From an uncultured Candidatus Saccharibacteria bacterium (GTDB taxonomy: Bacteria; Patescibacteriota; Saccharimonadia; Saccharimonadales; Saccharimonadaceae): a stretch of 64,000 bases of DNA. Both the position numbers and the translations under genes were made by a program. The stretch's first letter is position 1, and each line of letters starts with the position of its first letter. The notes under the pieces were generated by a model. It did no database searches. It was not told the origin of the DNA and was given only the letters and a program-made list of their open reading frames with translations. The stretch is taken from positions 62,001-126,000 of the forward strand of contig CALKQS010000009.1 of the NCBI GenBank assembly GCA_937990725.1, in the 5' to 3' direction. Shown piece after piece: positions 1-8,980 of this stretch.

Positions 1-360
1 TGATGACGCGTTTTTCTCCTTCACAAATAACACCCTCACTGCCTACCTGCTCCTGCTCTGTCGCTGCATGTGTGTAGCGCAAATATCAGCATGATGATAC
101 TACGCCACTCCAGCGCTGAAATAACTCTTCTGGCGATAAAGAGGTAGCCACTAGCAAAGCTGCCCAGCCCTAAGGCGCTGTATGCAGATTCTGCTGTGTA
201 GCCTAGAGTCTAGATCTTATCCAAACCAATGCTAGACGGCCTCTCATGCCCCACCAAAGGCCAATCAACATGCATAGCATACCCCTGTTATGCCAGGCTC
301 TGCGGCAAACCACAGCACACCATCCACTATCACAGTCACTCACTATGCAGCCATAGCAAA
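1..360. other. Intergenic stretch, no gene recognised
   Basis: About 360 bases after the rpsG terminator. No ORF with a ribosome-binding site or family resemblance was found, and no tRNA-like fold. In many bacteria fusA and tufA follow rpsG; here nothing coding follows rpsG inside the window. Confidence 0.5.
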
Positions 361-387
361 ACCGCCCAAGGATATACCTCGGGCGGC
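361..387 (-). terminator. Terminator after rpsL-rpsG
   Basis: A 10-bp inverted repeat (CCGCCCAAGG at 362-371, CCTCGGGCGG at 377-386) closes on a 5-nt loop. In the minus direction it is followed by TTTT. It lies 23 bp past the rpsG stop, so it ends the ribosomal operon. Confidence 0.8.
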
Positions 388-409
388 TGTGCACGCTGTG
401 CTGCAGAAC

Positions 410-889
410 TTAGCCGCGAGCAAAGTGGGCAAAGGCGCGGTTGGCCTCGGCCATCTTGTGGGTGTCTTCCTTTTTCTTGAAGGCAACGCCGGTTTGGTTG
501 CAGGCATCAACGATCTCTGTTGCTAGGCGCTTGCTGTACGGCATACCACTCTTAGAGCGAGCCGCTTGCACCAACCACATAAAGGCAAAGTGCTGCTGGC
601 GATGACCCTGGATGGGGAATGGAATCTGGTAGTTGGCACCACCAACGCGGCGGCTCTTTACCTCAAAGCTAGGACTAATGTTCTTGATGCAGATCTCAAA
701 CACTTCCAGTGGATCCTCGCTCTTGAGGCTGCGGGCGGCTTGCTCGAGCGCACTATAGACAGCCCGTTCAGCAACTTGCTTTTTGCCATCCAGCATCGAT
801 TTGTTAATCAAGCGCTGCACCAGCACCGACTGGTACTTGCGATCTGGCTTGATGGTGCGCTGGAGTTTTTTCGTGACTTTACGAGGCAT
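410..889 (-). CDS. rpsG: 30S ribosomal protein S7
   Basis: S7 nucleates assembly of the 3' major domain (head) of the 16S rRNA. The 159-aa product has the usual length, starts MPRKVTKK and carries the S7 core. Its start codon lies two bases after the rpsL stop, and the ribosome-binding site GGAGGG sits inside the last rpsL codons, so the two genes are co-transcribed and probably translationally coupled. fusA does not follow; a strong terminator does. Identification is by direct family resemblance and gene order. Confidence 0.96.
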   Translation of the reverse strand: MPRKVTKKLQRTIKPDRKYQSVLVQRLINKSMLDGKKQVAERAVYSALEQAARSLKSEDPLEVFEICIKNISPSFEVKSRRVGGANYQIPFPIQGHRQQHFAFMWLVQAARSKSGMPYSKRLATEIVDACNQTGVAFKKKEDTHKMAEANRAFAHFARG

Positions 890-891
890 GG

Positions 892-1305
892 TTAGTTACC
901 CTCCTTCTTGGCGCCGTACTTGCTGCGGCCTTGCTTACGCTTCGATACCCCTTGCAGGTCGAGCGCACCACGGACGATGTGGTAGCGCACACCTGGGAGA
1001 TCCGGCACACGGCCACCGCGGACGAGCACCACCGCGTGCTCCTGCAGGTTGTGGCCTTCGCCGCCAATGTAGGCCCAGACTTCGTGACCGTTGGTGAGGC
1101 GCACACGAGCCACTTTACGCATCGCGGAGTTTGGCTTCTTGGGGGTCTTGGTCGTTACCTTGACGCAGACACCACGCTTGAGTGGTGCATTTTGGTCGTA
1201 GTAGCGCACCTTGAGTGCGTTATGGATGCGCCCCAGCGCTGGCGACTTCGACTTCCGGGCCGCCGTCTTGCGTGGCTTGCGCACCAATTGGTTAATGGTT
1301 GGCAT
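892..1305 (-). CDS. rpsL: 30S ribosomal protein S12
   Basis: S12 sits at the decoding centre and controls translational accuracy. The product is 137 aa from the start MPTINQLV. An upstream in-frame start at 1347 is rejected because AAGGAG lies 6 nt before the 1305 ATG. The conserved loop [11 protein letters not shown], where streptomycin-resistance changes occur in other bacteria, is intact, as is the [13 protein letters not shown] segment. It is the first gene of an rpsL-rpsG operon with a leader of about 200 nt. Confidence 0.97.
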   Translation of the reverse strand: MPTINQLVRKPRKTAARKSKSPALGRIHNALKVRYYDQNAPLKRGVCVKVTTKTPKKPNSAMRKVARVRLTNGHEVWAYIGGEGHNLQEHAVVLVRGGRVPDLPGVRYHIVRGALDLQGVSKRKQGRSKYGAKKEGN

Positions 1306-1512
1306 GCAATTCTCCTTATTGCTTATTATTCGGCTTCTATAGCCCACCCCACTGTTGGATCAGTAGTGTGGTGAGTCTAGAGTACCTGCTACTGGGCTCA
1401 TAGCCCAGCATCTGTATGTACGATTATGGAGCAGCACCTCCGCCTCGTGTCTGTACCTTCTCCGCCAGGCGGCGCGCTCACACCAGCGCCCTACCCCGAA
1501 AAGAGGAAACTC
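1306..1512 (-). promoter_or_regulatory. Long structured 5' leader of rpsL-rpsG
   Basis: From the predicted start near 1512 to the rpsL ATG the leader is about 207 nt. It contains several inverted repeats, the clearest being CTGGGCT/AGCCCAG around 1395-1412 and a CACC-CACT/AGTG-GGTG arm near 1352-1378. Such a leader upstream of ribosomal genes often binds a product of its own operon; that role is inferred here. Confidence 0.5.
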
Positions 1513-1518
1513 GTGGGT

Positions 1519-1548
1519 ATTATAGCATGGTGCTGTGCGTGAAGGCAA
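1519..1548 (-). promoter_or_regulatory. Promoter of rpsL-rpsG
   Basis: On the minus strand a TTGCCT -35 (1543-1548) and a TATAAT -10 (1519-1524) are separated by 18 bp. TGC directly precedes the -10 box, making it an extended -10. Confidence 0.7.
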
Positions 1549-1604
1549 ATGCGCTGTGCCAAGCTAAGAGTGATTGAATAATCTCTGCTATTTCTACCCC
1601 ATGC

Positions 1605-1616
1605 TATACTAATCTC
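1605..1616 (+). promoter_or_regulatory. Extended -10 box of pheA, leaderless start
   Basis: TGCTATACT ends at 1610 and is followed by only six bases before the pheA ATG. No Shine-Dalgarno sequence is present, so transcription should begin at or next to the start codon. Confidence 0.65.
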
Positions 1617-2423
1617 ATGCATATTGCCATCCAAGGTCAAGCAAGGTCGTTTCATGAGCAGGCAGCGCAGCAGTGGTTTGGGCCGCAGGTTGATATCGTG
1701 CCGTGCACGACGTTTCGCGATGTTTTCCACGCGCATGCGACTGGCCAAACCGAGGGTATCGTTGTAGCGGTGGAAAACACACTCTACGGGACGATCAACG
1801 AGCCGTACCACTACCTCGAGGCATGCCCGCTACCCATCATTGGTGAGGTACGTCTTGCCATTGAGCAGATGCTCATTACACTACCTGGCGCTCGCCTAGC
1901 TGATATTACCGAGGTGTATTCGCACCCCGTGGCACTTGCGCAGTGCCAGCGCTTTCTTGCCGCCGAGCTACCCCATGCGGTGCAGAATGAATTTTTCGAC
2001 ACAGCGGGAGCGGTCGCCTATATCAAAGCAGCCGGCGACCCGCACAAAGCCGCCATCGCTGGCCAGGCTGCTGCTACCCTCCATCACCTACCCATCCTGC
2101 GCCGTAGCATCCAAGATAGCCACGATAACATCACCCGCTTCATCGTTCTCGCTCCAGGCCACGCACCAGTCCGTGCCAACCGCGCCACGCTCGTCGTCAC
2201 GACCAATCACCAGCCTGGTGCACTACTTGAGGTATTGCGTATCTTCGCCGCGGCAGGCATCAATATCAGCAGCTTGCAGTCTCAGCCTATCGTTGGCCAG
2301 CCCTGGCAATACAAATTCTTCCTCGTCGTCGACAGCGCTGGTGCTCCACTCAAGCACGCCCTGCGTGCCATTGAGCAAAGCGACCATACTGTGCGGCTGC
2401 TGGGTGAGTATTGTGCGGGGTGA
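1617..2423 (+). CDS. pheA: Prephenate dehydratase with ACT domain
   Basis: Converts prephenate to phenylpyruvate, the penultimate step of phenylalanine synthesis. In the 268-aa product the catalytic PDT domain (about residues 1-180) has ENTLYGTI at 53-60 and the catalytic TRF motif at 173-175. A C-terminal ACT domain starts near residue 190, with GALLEVL at 201-207. The ACT Phe-binding motif, usually ESRP, reads QSQP at 221-224, so feedback control may differ. No chorismate mutase domain and no other aromatic-pathway gene is nearby. It is predicted leaderless and converges on ftsK. Confidence 0.92.
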   Translation: MHIAIQGQARSFHEQAAQQWFGPQVDIVPCTTFRDVFHAHATGQTEGIVVAVENTLYGTINEPYHYLEACPLPIIGEVRLAIEQMLITLPGARLADITEVYSHPVALAQCQRFLAAELPHAVQNEFFDTAGAVAYIKAAGDPHKAAIAGQAAATLHHLPILRRSIQDSHDNITRFIVLAPGHAPVRANRATLVVTTNHQPGALLEVLRIFAAAGINISSLQSQPIVGQPWQYKFFLVVDSAGAPLKHALRAIEQSDHTVRLLGEYCAG

Positions 2424-2448
2424 GTCTGCGGGCACACTGTCCGCCGCC

Positions 2449-4785
2449 CTATCCCAGCTCATCCATGCTGCCGATCAGCACATCGCGCGGGCGTGAGCCG
2501 TCGGCTGGGCCAATGATGCCTTGCTCTTCCATCTCTTCCATGATGCGAGCCGCTCGGGCATAGCCCACGCGGAGCTTGCGCTGGAGGAGCGAGGTTGAGG
2601 CTTTGCGGGTCTCTACTACCACCCGCACGGCATCGCGGAACATATCGTCATTGCCTTCGCCACTGCCGTCCATATCCATCACTATGCCACCTTTGCCATT
2701 GAGCTGGACAGGCTGGCTCACGATCTCGTCATTATACTGCGGTGCCGACTGCATGCGCAGGTGGTCGGTCACCTTAGCGACTTCTTCGTCCATTACCCAG
2801 GCACCCTGGATACGCTTGGGCTTGGGCATGCTAGCGGTTTTCATCAGCATATCGCCCTGGCCAAGGAGCTTCTCGGCACCGATTTGGTCGAGAATAGTGC
2901 GGCTATCTACCTGGCTCGCCACCGTAAAGGCGATGCGGGCTGGCACATTGGCCTTAATAAGGCCGGTGATCACATCCACGCTTGGCCGCTGCGTCGCCAG
3001 CACTAGATGAATACCAACCGCTCGAGCCTTCTGGGCCAAGCGGACGATCAGCGCCTCCACATCGCGCGCTGCCACCATCATCAGGTCGGCTAGCTCGTCC
3101 ACCACAATGACGACATACGGCATGCGGCCTTCGTCGACCTTTTGCATGTGGCCTTGCTCATCGGCCACGGCGATCTGCTTACCGCGGGTTTTGATCTTTT
3201 CGTTATACGTCTTGATGTCACGCACCTTCTCCTCAGCCAGCAAGCTGTAGCGCCGCTCCATCTCATTGACCGCCCACTTGAGGGCACTAATGGTTTTCTC
3301 TGGCTCAACAATAACAGGGGTAAGAAGGTGTGGAATATCGGCATATGGCGCCATCTCTACCTGCTTGGGGTCGACGAGGATGAGCTTCATTTCGCTGGGG
3401 CTGTTGCGGTAGAGCAAGCTAGTGAGGAGCGTGTTGATCATCACCGACTTACCCGAGCCCGTCTGTCCCGCCACCAAGAGGTGCGGCATCTTATTGAGCT
3501 CACCGACGAAGGGCCGGCCCGAGATATCCTTACCAATCGCAAACGCCAACGGCTCCTTGGCGTGCTGCCACTCGGGGCTGTCCAACACCCCGCGCAGGCG
3601 CACATCAGCCGCCTTGCGGTTTGGCACCTCAATGCCCACGGCCTTCTTGCCGGGGATGGGCGCTTCAATGCGGAGGCTGGACGCCGCGAGGTTGAGCGCG
3701 ATATTCGTCTCTAGCGCAGTGATGCGGTTGAGCTTGACGCCGACGGGCGGCTTGAGCGTATATTGCGTTACCTTCGGGCCAATGTTTGCCCCCTCCATCT
3801 CGACATTGATGTTAAATTCGTGCAGCGTGTCTTGGATAATGTGGGCATTTTGCTCAATGTCGCCGGCATCAGCCGGGCTCTGGCGCTTCTCCAGTAGCTC
3901 CAGGCTGGGCGGCTGCCAGTTGGGGTCGTTGACGGCAAGCATGGCAGACCGGTCTTCGGCTGCTTTGTCCACAGAGGTAGACGGTGTGCTGTCGCGCAAG
4001 GTCGCCCGTGGTTTTTTGTCTGACTTTGGCTCGGCCGGGCCATCACCGGAGAGGGTTGGGACGCCCGCGTTGAGCTTGAAGTCACTCATGGCGGCAGGCT
4101 TGTCTTGGGTTTTCTCGTCCTTATTGCGCTTGGCCTTTTTGCTGGTGTCTGGTGTTTGACTATCGGCGGCGCGACGAGCCACTGCCACGTTAGCAGCATC
4201 GTCTGCCTCAGCCTCGCTGCGCACCATGTTTTGCAGGCCACGCCACAGCGCCATGGGCGAGACACGCAAGACGAAGAGTAGCGTCAAGCCGATCAACAAT
4301 ACATACACAAAGACCCCCACCGGCCGGTCGACCAGCGCCAGCATGGCACGGTTGAGGAGGTCGCCCATCACACCACCTGTCGCTGCCGAGCCTCGCCGCA
4401 GCAGGCCAAATAGCCCCGCAAACCATAACACCATCAGCACCGCTGCAAGCTTTAGCGCTACTGGTAAGCGGTTATTCTCTGCCCGAAAGATCGCCACCGC
4501 CACATACACCGCCACCACTGGGACGACATACACCGCATAGCCAATAATATGCAGCATCGTCGCATCAAGCCACTTGAGAATTGGCCCACCCGAGCCAAAC
4601 CACGACACCACCAGTAGCACCGAAAACGCCAGCAACAGCACCGCCGACACCTGCGCCCAAAACCCCGCCGGCAACGTATGCTGTGGGGCTGCTTGCTTGG
4701 CTTTGCTCTTACTCGGGCTGCGCCGACGAGCAGCGCTTGAGCGAGTAGACGAACGAGTGCGAGTGGTTTTTCTTTTTGTAGCCAT
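2449..4785 (-). CDS. ftsK: DNA translocase FtsK/SpoIIIE
   Basis: Septum-located motor that pumps chromosomal DNA during division. The 778-aa product has about four membrane segments in residues 45-190, a charged linker to about 310, and a RecA-type motor with Walker A AGQTGSGKS and Walker B VVIVVDELADL. The C-terminal winged helix (gamma domain, about residues 700-770) recognises polarity sequences in the family. The length is normal. TACAAT lies 9 nt before the ATG with AAGGA between, so the mRNA leader is at most a few bases. Confidence 0.95.
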   Translation of the reverse strand: MATKRKTTRTRSSTRSSAARRRSPSKSKAKQAAPQHTLPAGFWAQVSAVLLLAFSVLLVVSWFGSGGPILKWLDATMLHIIGYAVYVVPVVAVYVAVAIFRAENNRLPVALKLAAVLMVLWFAGLFGLLRRGSAATGGVMGDLLNRAMLALVDRPVGVFVYVLLIGLTLLFVLRVSPMALWRGLQNMVRSEAEADDAANVAVARRAADSQTPDTSKKAKRNKDEKTQDKPAAMSDFKLNAGVPTLSGDGPAEPKSDKKPRATLRDSTPSTSVDKAAEDRSAMLAVNDPNWQPPSLELLEKRQSPADAGDIEQNAHIIQDTLHEFNINVEMEGANIGPKVTQYTLKPPVGVKLNRITALETNIALNLAASSLRIEAPIPGKKAVGIEVPNRKAADVRLRGVLDSPEWQHAKEPLAFAIGKDISGRPFVGELNKMPHLLVAGQTGSGKSVMINTLLTSLLYRNSPSEMKLILVDPKQVEMAPYADIPHLLTPVIVEPEKTISALKWAVNEMERRYSLLAEEKVRDIKTYNEKIKTRGKQIAVADEQGHMQKVDEGRMPYVVIVVDELADLMMVAARDVEALIVRLAQKARAVGIHLVLATQRPSVDVITGLIKANVPARIAFTVASQVDSRTILDQIGAEKLLGQGDMLMKTASMPKPKRIQGAWVMDEEVAKVTDHLRMQSAPQYNDEIVSQPVQLNGKGGIVMDMDGSGEGNDDMFRDAVRVVVETRKASTSLLQRKLRVGYARAARIMEEMEEQGIIGPADGSRPRDVLIGSMDELG

Positions 4786-4887
4786 ATCCTTTTTATTGTA
4801 CTCTGTTTATGCTTGGTTTGATAGCGTATATTGTAGCATAATTTACTACATTAGGCAATCGGTATAGGGTATGCCATACTGGGTAGT

Positions 4888-5496
4888 ATGACAACGCAAC
4901 CATCTTACCCAATCATTACTCCATTTGAGACTGTGCCCACGGCTATTGATGGGCTCTATATTATCACCATGAAACAAGTAACCGACGAGCGTGGCACAGT
5001 GCGCGAACTGTTCCGCCAATCGGCGATGGATAGCACACCACTGCCGCAGTTCGGCCCCTGGAAGCAGATCAATGCCACACAAACAAACCGTGGCTCCATC
5101 CGTGGCCTCCATGCCGAGGCAATGAACAAACTTGTCGCAGTAGTGGCAGGCGAAGCCTTTGGTGTCTATGTGGACGCACGGATCGATTCACCCACCGTTG
5201 GCGCAGTTGTGACTGTCCCATTGACAAAAGGTGTGCAGGTGTTTGTTCCACAAGGAGTTTGCAACGGTTTTCAATCGACAAGCGAGCAACCCTCCCAGTA
5301 CCTCTACTGCTTTGATGAAGAGTGGCAGCCTGGCATGCCCGGTATATCACTCACACCACTCGACCCAGAGCTGGGTATCGACTGGCCCATCCCGATCGAC
5401 ACATCCACCTACGACCAAGTCTCCAAAAAAGACGGCAGCGCGCCTACTTTGCGTTCTGTTATTGGTGATGATGCCATGGCGCAGCGCACTCACTAG
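4888..5496 (+). CDS. dTDP-4-dehydrorhamnose 3,5-epimerase-like cupin
   Basis: A 202-aa RmlC-family cupin. The motif RGSIRGLH carries the His that acts as base in true epimerases. The usual VPxGxxHGF motif reads VPQGVCNGF, so one conserved His is Asn. No other dTDP-rhamnose gene (rmlA, B, D) lies in the window. It may be a sugar-nucleotide epimerase or a relative with another substrate. An extended -10 (TGCCATACT) ends 7 nt before the ATG, so it is predicted leaderless. Confidence 0.75.
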   Translation: MTTQPSYPIITPFETVPTAIDGLYIITMKQVTDERGTVRELFRQSAMDSTPLPQFGPWKQINATQTNRGSIRGLHAEAMNKLVAVVAGEAFGVYVDARIDSPTVGAVVTVPLTKGVQVFVPQGVCNGFQSTSEQPSQYLYCFDEEWQPGMPGISLTPLDPELGIDWPIPIDTSTYDQVSKKDGSAPTLRSVIGDDAMAQRTH

Positions 5497-5593
5497 TATT
5501 CGAGACCTATTCACTATCACGCGGATTATTGCTATATGATACCCCTCTCGCCATTTTGTCCATTCTATGTCACAATAGAAACAAGGAGGTCGT

Positions 5594-5755
5594 ATGCAGC
5601 AGATGGTATGGAATATAGTAACAATGATTGCACCCTTTGTGGTGATTGCCTTTGTGCTGGTAGTGCTCGCCGAATATTTGCGCGCGCAGCAGCGTATCAA
5701 ACGCCTGGAGGAGATGGTGCACGAGCTGCAGCAGCGAGTTAAGTCGGACACGTAG
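5594..5755 (+). CDS. 53-aa single-pass membrane protein with coiled coil
   Basis: A small ORF with a strong ribosome-binding site AAGGAGGT (5583-5590) 3 nt before its ATG. The product has one hydrophobic helix (about residues 5-25, ending VIAFVLVVLAEYL) followed by a charged amphipathic segment QQRIKRLEEMVHELQQRV with heptad spacing. This resembles small membrane-anchored coiled-coil proteins, but no family is recognised. A strong terminator follows, so it is probably a self-standing gene. Confidence 0.75.
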   Translation: MQQMVWNIVTMIAPFVVIAFVLVVLAEYLRAQQRIKRLEEMVHELQQRVKSDT

Positions 5756-5770
5756 CCACAGTTTGCAAGC

Positions 5771-5804
5771 AAAAAAGCCAGCTATATAGCGCTGGCTTTT
5801 TTTG
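5771..5804. terminator. Bidirectional terminator between the 53-aa gene and rnj
   Basis: GCCAGC (5777-5782) and GCTGGC (5791-5796) form a hairpin, with a run of A on the left and a run of T on the right. It can therefore end both the plus-strand small gene and minus-strand rnj. Confidence 0.85.
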
Positions 5805-5824
5805 TTTTTTGATATCGTGAAGCT

Positions 5825-8170
5825 CTAGTAGCTCCGGCGTTCCGAGCGATCCTTTGGCACGACTACCTCGGTGTCGGGCTCTTGCCGTGGCGGGAACTTT
5901 TTGCGCGGCAGGCTAGCGAAGGCGTCGTTGCTGGGCTGCTTGCTGCGGGCGGTCGTGCGGCTATTAGCCGGGCGGCGCTTGCGCGTATTAGCTGGGCGAG
6001 TCGGTGCTTTCTCATCCGTCGTGGCGGGTAATGCCCCGGCTGTTTTGCGGGCGGCAATGGCAGCTGCTTTGGCAGCGGCACCACCCTTAGCAATGCGCGG
6101 TGGCGTGTGTGGCTGAGCCGGCGCAGCGAGGCTCTGACGCGAGCGCCCAGCTGGGACTTCACGGCCCACACGGGCAGTGCGACTCGACGCCTTCTGTGGT
6201 GCACCCACTTCGTTGATGACTGGGATAATAATGGGCATGCGGCGTGTCTGGTCGTACAAAACGCGGGCAATGTCGTCTTTGATTTCCTTCTTTACGACAT
6301 CAAGGTCATACGAGCCCACCAGGCTGCGCGCTGCTTTTTGCTTGAGGTAGGCGCGGATCATCCCCATCAGTTCTTCATTATCGCGCAGATAGATGAAGCC
6401 CCGACTGATGATATCTGGACTGGTGAGAAGACGACCCGTCCCGCGCTGGACGGTAAGCACTACAACGAACATCCCCTCGAGGCTCATATGGATGCGATCC
6501 TTCAGCACGACATCGCTCACGACTGCACCAGCGTCGTCATACATTGTGCCGCCCGAGTGCGGAATGCGCCCAATCTTGTGTGCGCCATCGGTCGTAAACT
6601 CCACAATATCCCCCGGATCGCAGACAAAGATATGGCTGCGTGGAATACCACACTCCTTCTCGGCCAGGCGAGCATTGTGCACCAGCATGTGGAACTCGCC
6701 GTGGTTGGGCAAGTAGTATGTGGGCTTGACGGCACTAATGAGCCGCACGTGGTCATCATAATAACCATGGCCAGACAGGTGGAGCGGCCCCACACCGGTC
6801 AGGTGTGTCTTGCCGTTTTGCACCACATCGCCACCTTCGCGCATCAGGCCATCCACGGTGCGTACGACGTACTTCTCGTTGCCTGGGATGGGGTTGGAGC
6901 TAAAGACCACCACATCACTCCCCTTGATCTTGACGAACTTATGCGCCCCCGTTGCCATGCGGTTAAGGACTGCACTAAATTCTCCCTGGCTACCCGTACA
7001 GACGATGGTAATCTTGTGGTCGGGCAACTTAACGAGGTCTTCCATCTTGACCACCGTATCTTTGGGGATTTTGATAGCACCAGTGCGCAGTGCTACCTCC
7101 AGATTCTGGATCATACTAAAGCCAGCAAAGGCCACCTTGCGCCCATGCTTCTCTGCTTCCTCGAGGATGAGCTGAATGCGGTGCAGCTGGCTGGAGAAGC
7201 TACTGATGATGATGCGGCTCTTGGCCCACTTGTCCATCACCTCACCCATGCTGTGCTGGATGTCGTGCTCACCGTGGGTGTGAGTGCCAGCGCTCTCGCA
7301 GTTGGTCGATTCGTTCATCATGAGGAGAAAACCCTCGGTGTGCGCAATATCTTGCAAGCGCTCGAAGTCGAACTTGCGGCCATCCACCGGGTTCTCCTCG
7401 ATGCGCCAGTCGCCACTACTGAGAATGTTCCCCACTGGCGTGCGCACCACTACTGCGGCCGAATCAGGAATGGAGTGGTTCACCCGCACCAGCTCCACAC
7501 TAAAGGAGTCGCACAGCTGGACGATCTCATGCTCCTCAGGTTTGAGCTCATGATACTCCGGCTCGTAGCTACCATCGGTCTCGGCCATAGTGCGCTGCAG
7601 CATACCCAATGTAAAGGCTGTGCCATAGACTGGTGCAGGCAGCTTGGGGATGATATGCCGAAAGGCACCGATATGGTCGAGGTGCCCGTGGGTAAAGATA
7701 TGCGCCCGAATCTTGTGCTTATTCTCCTCCAACCACTGCGTATCGGGGATGATGTAGTTGATACCTGGATAGTCACTACCTGGGAAGAGGAAGCCCATGT
7801 CGATGATGATAATATCATTGTCGTACTCGATGGCTGTCATATTCTTGCCAATGCCCATCTCGCCTACCCCACCAATCGGGATGACCTTGAGCGTTGGGCG
7901 CGGAGCACGGGGCCGCTTGGGCTGCATGTTGAGAGTAAACTGCTTGCCGCCATAGCCATTGTAGACCGACTTATTGACCGGCACGTTAATAACATGCTGC
8001 GAGGCCTGGGCATTGACCCCCTCGCTGGTGCGCCGCTGTGCCCGAAAGACCTCGCCTTTGCGCGTGGTGGTGGCGCTGAGCACCGTATTGGTTATTGCTG
8101 GTTGTTTGCTTGCGTGTGGACGCTTCTTGGCGTCATCTGCCTGGGGTGTGGCCACTCGTCGTTGACCCAT
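5825..8170 (-). CDS. rnj: Ribonuclease J
   Basis: Metallo-beta-lactamase ribonuclease with endonuclease and 5' exonuclease activity, central to mRNA decay and rRNA maturation in bacteria without RNase E. In the 781-aa protein the core starts near residue 95 (LKVIPIGGVGEMG) and has the metal site FTHGHLDHIGA and later family motifs SGHGYYDD and PNHGEFHML. It is longer than the usual ~555 aa because of a basic N-terminal extension of about 90 aa and a Lys/Arg/Ala-rich tail of about 130 aa, likely RNA-binding. The start is supported by AAGGAG 9 nt upstream. Confidence 0.94.
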   Translation of the reverse strand: MGQRRVATPQADDAKKRPHASKQPAITNTVLSATTTRKGEVFRAQRRTSEGVNAQASQHVINVPVNKSVYNGYGGKQFTLNMQPKRPRAPRPTLKVIPIGGVGEMGIGKNMTAIEYDNDIIIIDMGFLFPGSDYPGINYIIPDTQWLEENKHKIRAHIFTHGHLDHIGAFRHIIPKLPAPVYGTAFTLGMLQRTMAETDGSYEPEYHELKPEEHEIVQLCDSFSVELVRVNHSIPDSAAVVVRTPVGNILSSGDWRIEENPVDGRKFDFERLQDIAHTEGFLLMMNESTNCESAGTHTHGEHDIQHSMGEVMDKWAKSRIIISSFSSQLHRIQLILEEAEKHGRKVAFAGFSMIQNLEVALRTGAIKIPKDTVVKMEDLVKLPDHKITIVCTGSQGEFSAVLNRMATGAHKFVKIKGSDVVVFSSNPIPGNEKYVVRTVDGLMREGGDVVQNGKTHLTGVGPLHLSGHGYYDDHVRLISAVKPTYYLPNHGEFHMLVHNARLAEKECGIPRSHIFVCDPGDIVEFTTDGAHKIGRIPHSGGTMYDDAGAVVSDVVLKDRIHMSLEGMFVVVLTVQRGTGRLLTSPDIISRGFIYLRDNEELMGMIRAYLKQKAARSLVGSYDLDVVKKEIKDDIARVLYDQTRRMPIIIPVINEVGAPQKASSRTARVGREVPAGRSRQSLAAPAQPHTPPRIAKGGAAAKAAAIAARKTAGALPATTDEKAPTRPANTRKRRPANSRTTARSKQPSNDAFASLPRKKFPPRQEPDTEVVVPKDRSERRSY

Positions 8171-8442
8171 TGTATCTCACTCCTTCTAATACATTATTCT
8201 GGTTCTACTAATAAGAGACAGGCTAAGAGCCTCAATAAGTGGTTGTATTATAGCAGATGATGGTGAGGTGTGTCAAAGCCACCCTGTAATTGCTTTATTT
8301 AGCGTTTAGTTTTACCGCTGTATGTGCTATGCGTTGCATCAAGCATATAATTATCGCACACCACGACTACCATTTCAAACCATTTCTTAAACAAGAGACT
8401 TCCTATCACAATGACATATGTAACATTGTTTTATTTGCTAAT

Positions 8443-8784
8443 TTATCGAACCTCAATTTCGTTGTCATCAGAATTGTTTGAGAAATCGCCCTCAACGAGT
8501 AGCCCCTCAAACGGCTCAGCCGTCGCAGTTGCTTCGCTTGGAGCAGGTGCTTCTGGTGTCATCTGGTGGCTGCAATGCGCCGCACCAAAAATAACCAATG
8601 AAGAAACAGCGAGGGCTGCCACCTTCTTTGTCACTTTAGACCACCTCGTCTGGTCTTCAATGCCAATATCCTGTTCGCTATCATAGGTAAAGCGCGCATT
8701 TTCTCTACTTAGAATTGGCTGGCTCTGTTTTGGAAATAGTCCACTAACTTCACTTGTTTTCATCAAATATTTGCGCCTATTCAT
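8443..8784 (-). CDS. Hypothetical protein with one membrane helix
   Basis: 113 aa, no family recognised. A charged N-terminal half of about 50 residues precedes one hydrophobic segment (VAALAVSSLVIFGAAHC, about residues 54-70). A Pro/Glu/Ala-rich, acidic C-terminal region follows. The Cys at the end of the segment is not in a convincing lipobox. AGGAAGAG lies upstream of the ATG at 8784; an alternative start at 8763 is possible. It stands alone between rnj and the yhgE terminator and is AT-richer than its neighbours. Confidence 0.55.
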   Translation of the reverse strand: MNRRKYLMKTSEVSGLFPKQSQPILSRENARFTYDSEQDIGIEDQTRWSKVTKKVAALAVSSLVIFGAAHCSHQMTPEAPAPSEATATAEPFEGLLVEGDFSNNSDDNEIEVR

Positions 8785-8930
8785 TACAATTATCTCTTCC
8801 TGCTATTTGCCAAATAATTCTTTATACTATATTTTTATCTGTTATATTTGTCAAGTGTTGTTTCTCTGTAACGATTTACGCTGAGCGAGCTGCGCTCTAT
8901 TGCAAATCACCCAGCCATACACACTAGCAA

Positions 8931-8958
8931 AAAGCCGGCTGCCCCTCGATAGCCGGCT
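8931..8958 (-). terminator. Terminator after the rrf2-yhgE operon
   Basis: AGCCGGCT occurs at 8933-8940 and again at 8951-8958. The octamer is self-complementary, so the two copies pair, and a run of T follows on the minus strand. Confidence 0.8.
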
Positions 8959-8980
8959 CTGTGCTATGCCTTGCAGTACA

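Noticed and set aside
203..394. 63-codon minus-strand frame after rpsG
   Set aside because: It would begin inside the rpsG terminator hairpin and its product is Trp/Cys/Arg-rich without resemblance to any protein.
6107..8260. 717-codon open frame on the plus strand, antisense to RNase J
   Set aside because: It lies entirely opposite a clear, well-conserved gene, its translation shows no known fold, and it has no ribosome-binding site. It is a by-product of GC-rich codon usage.
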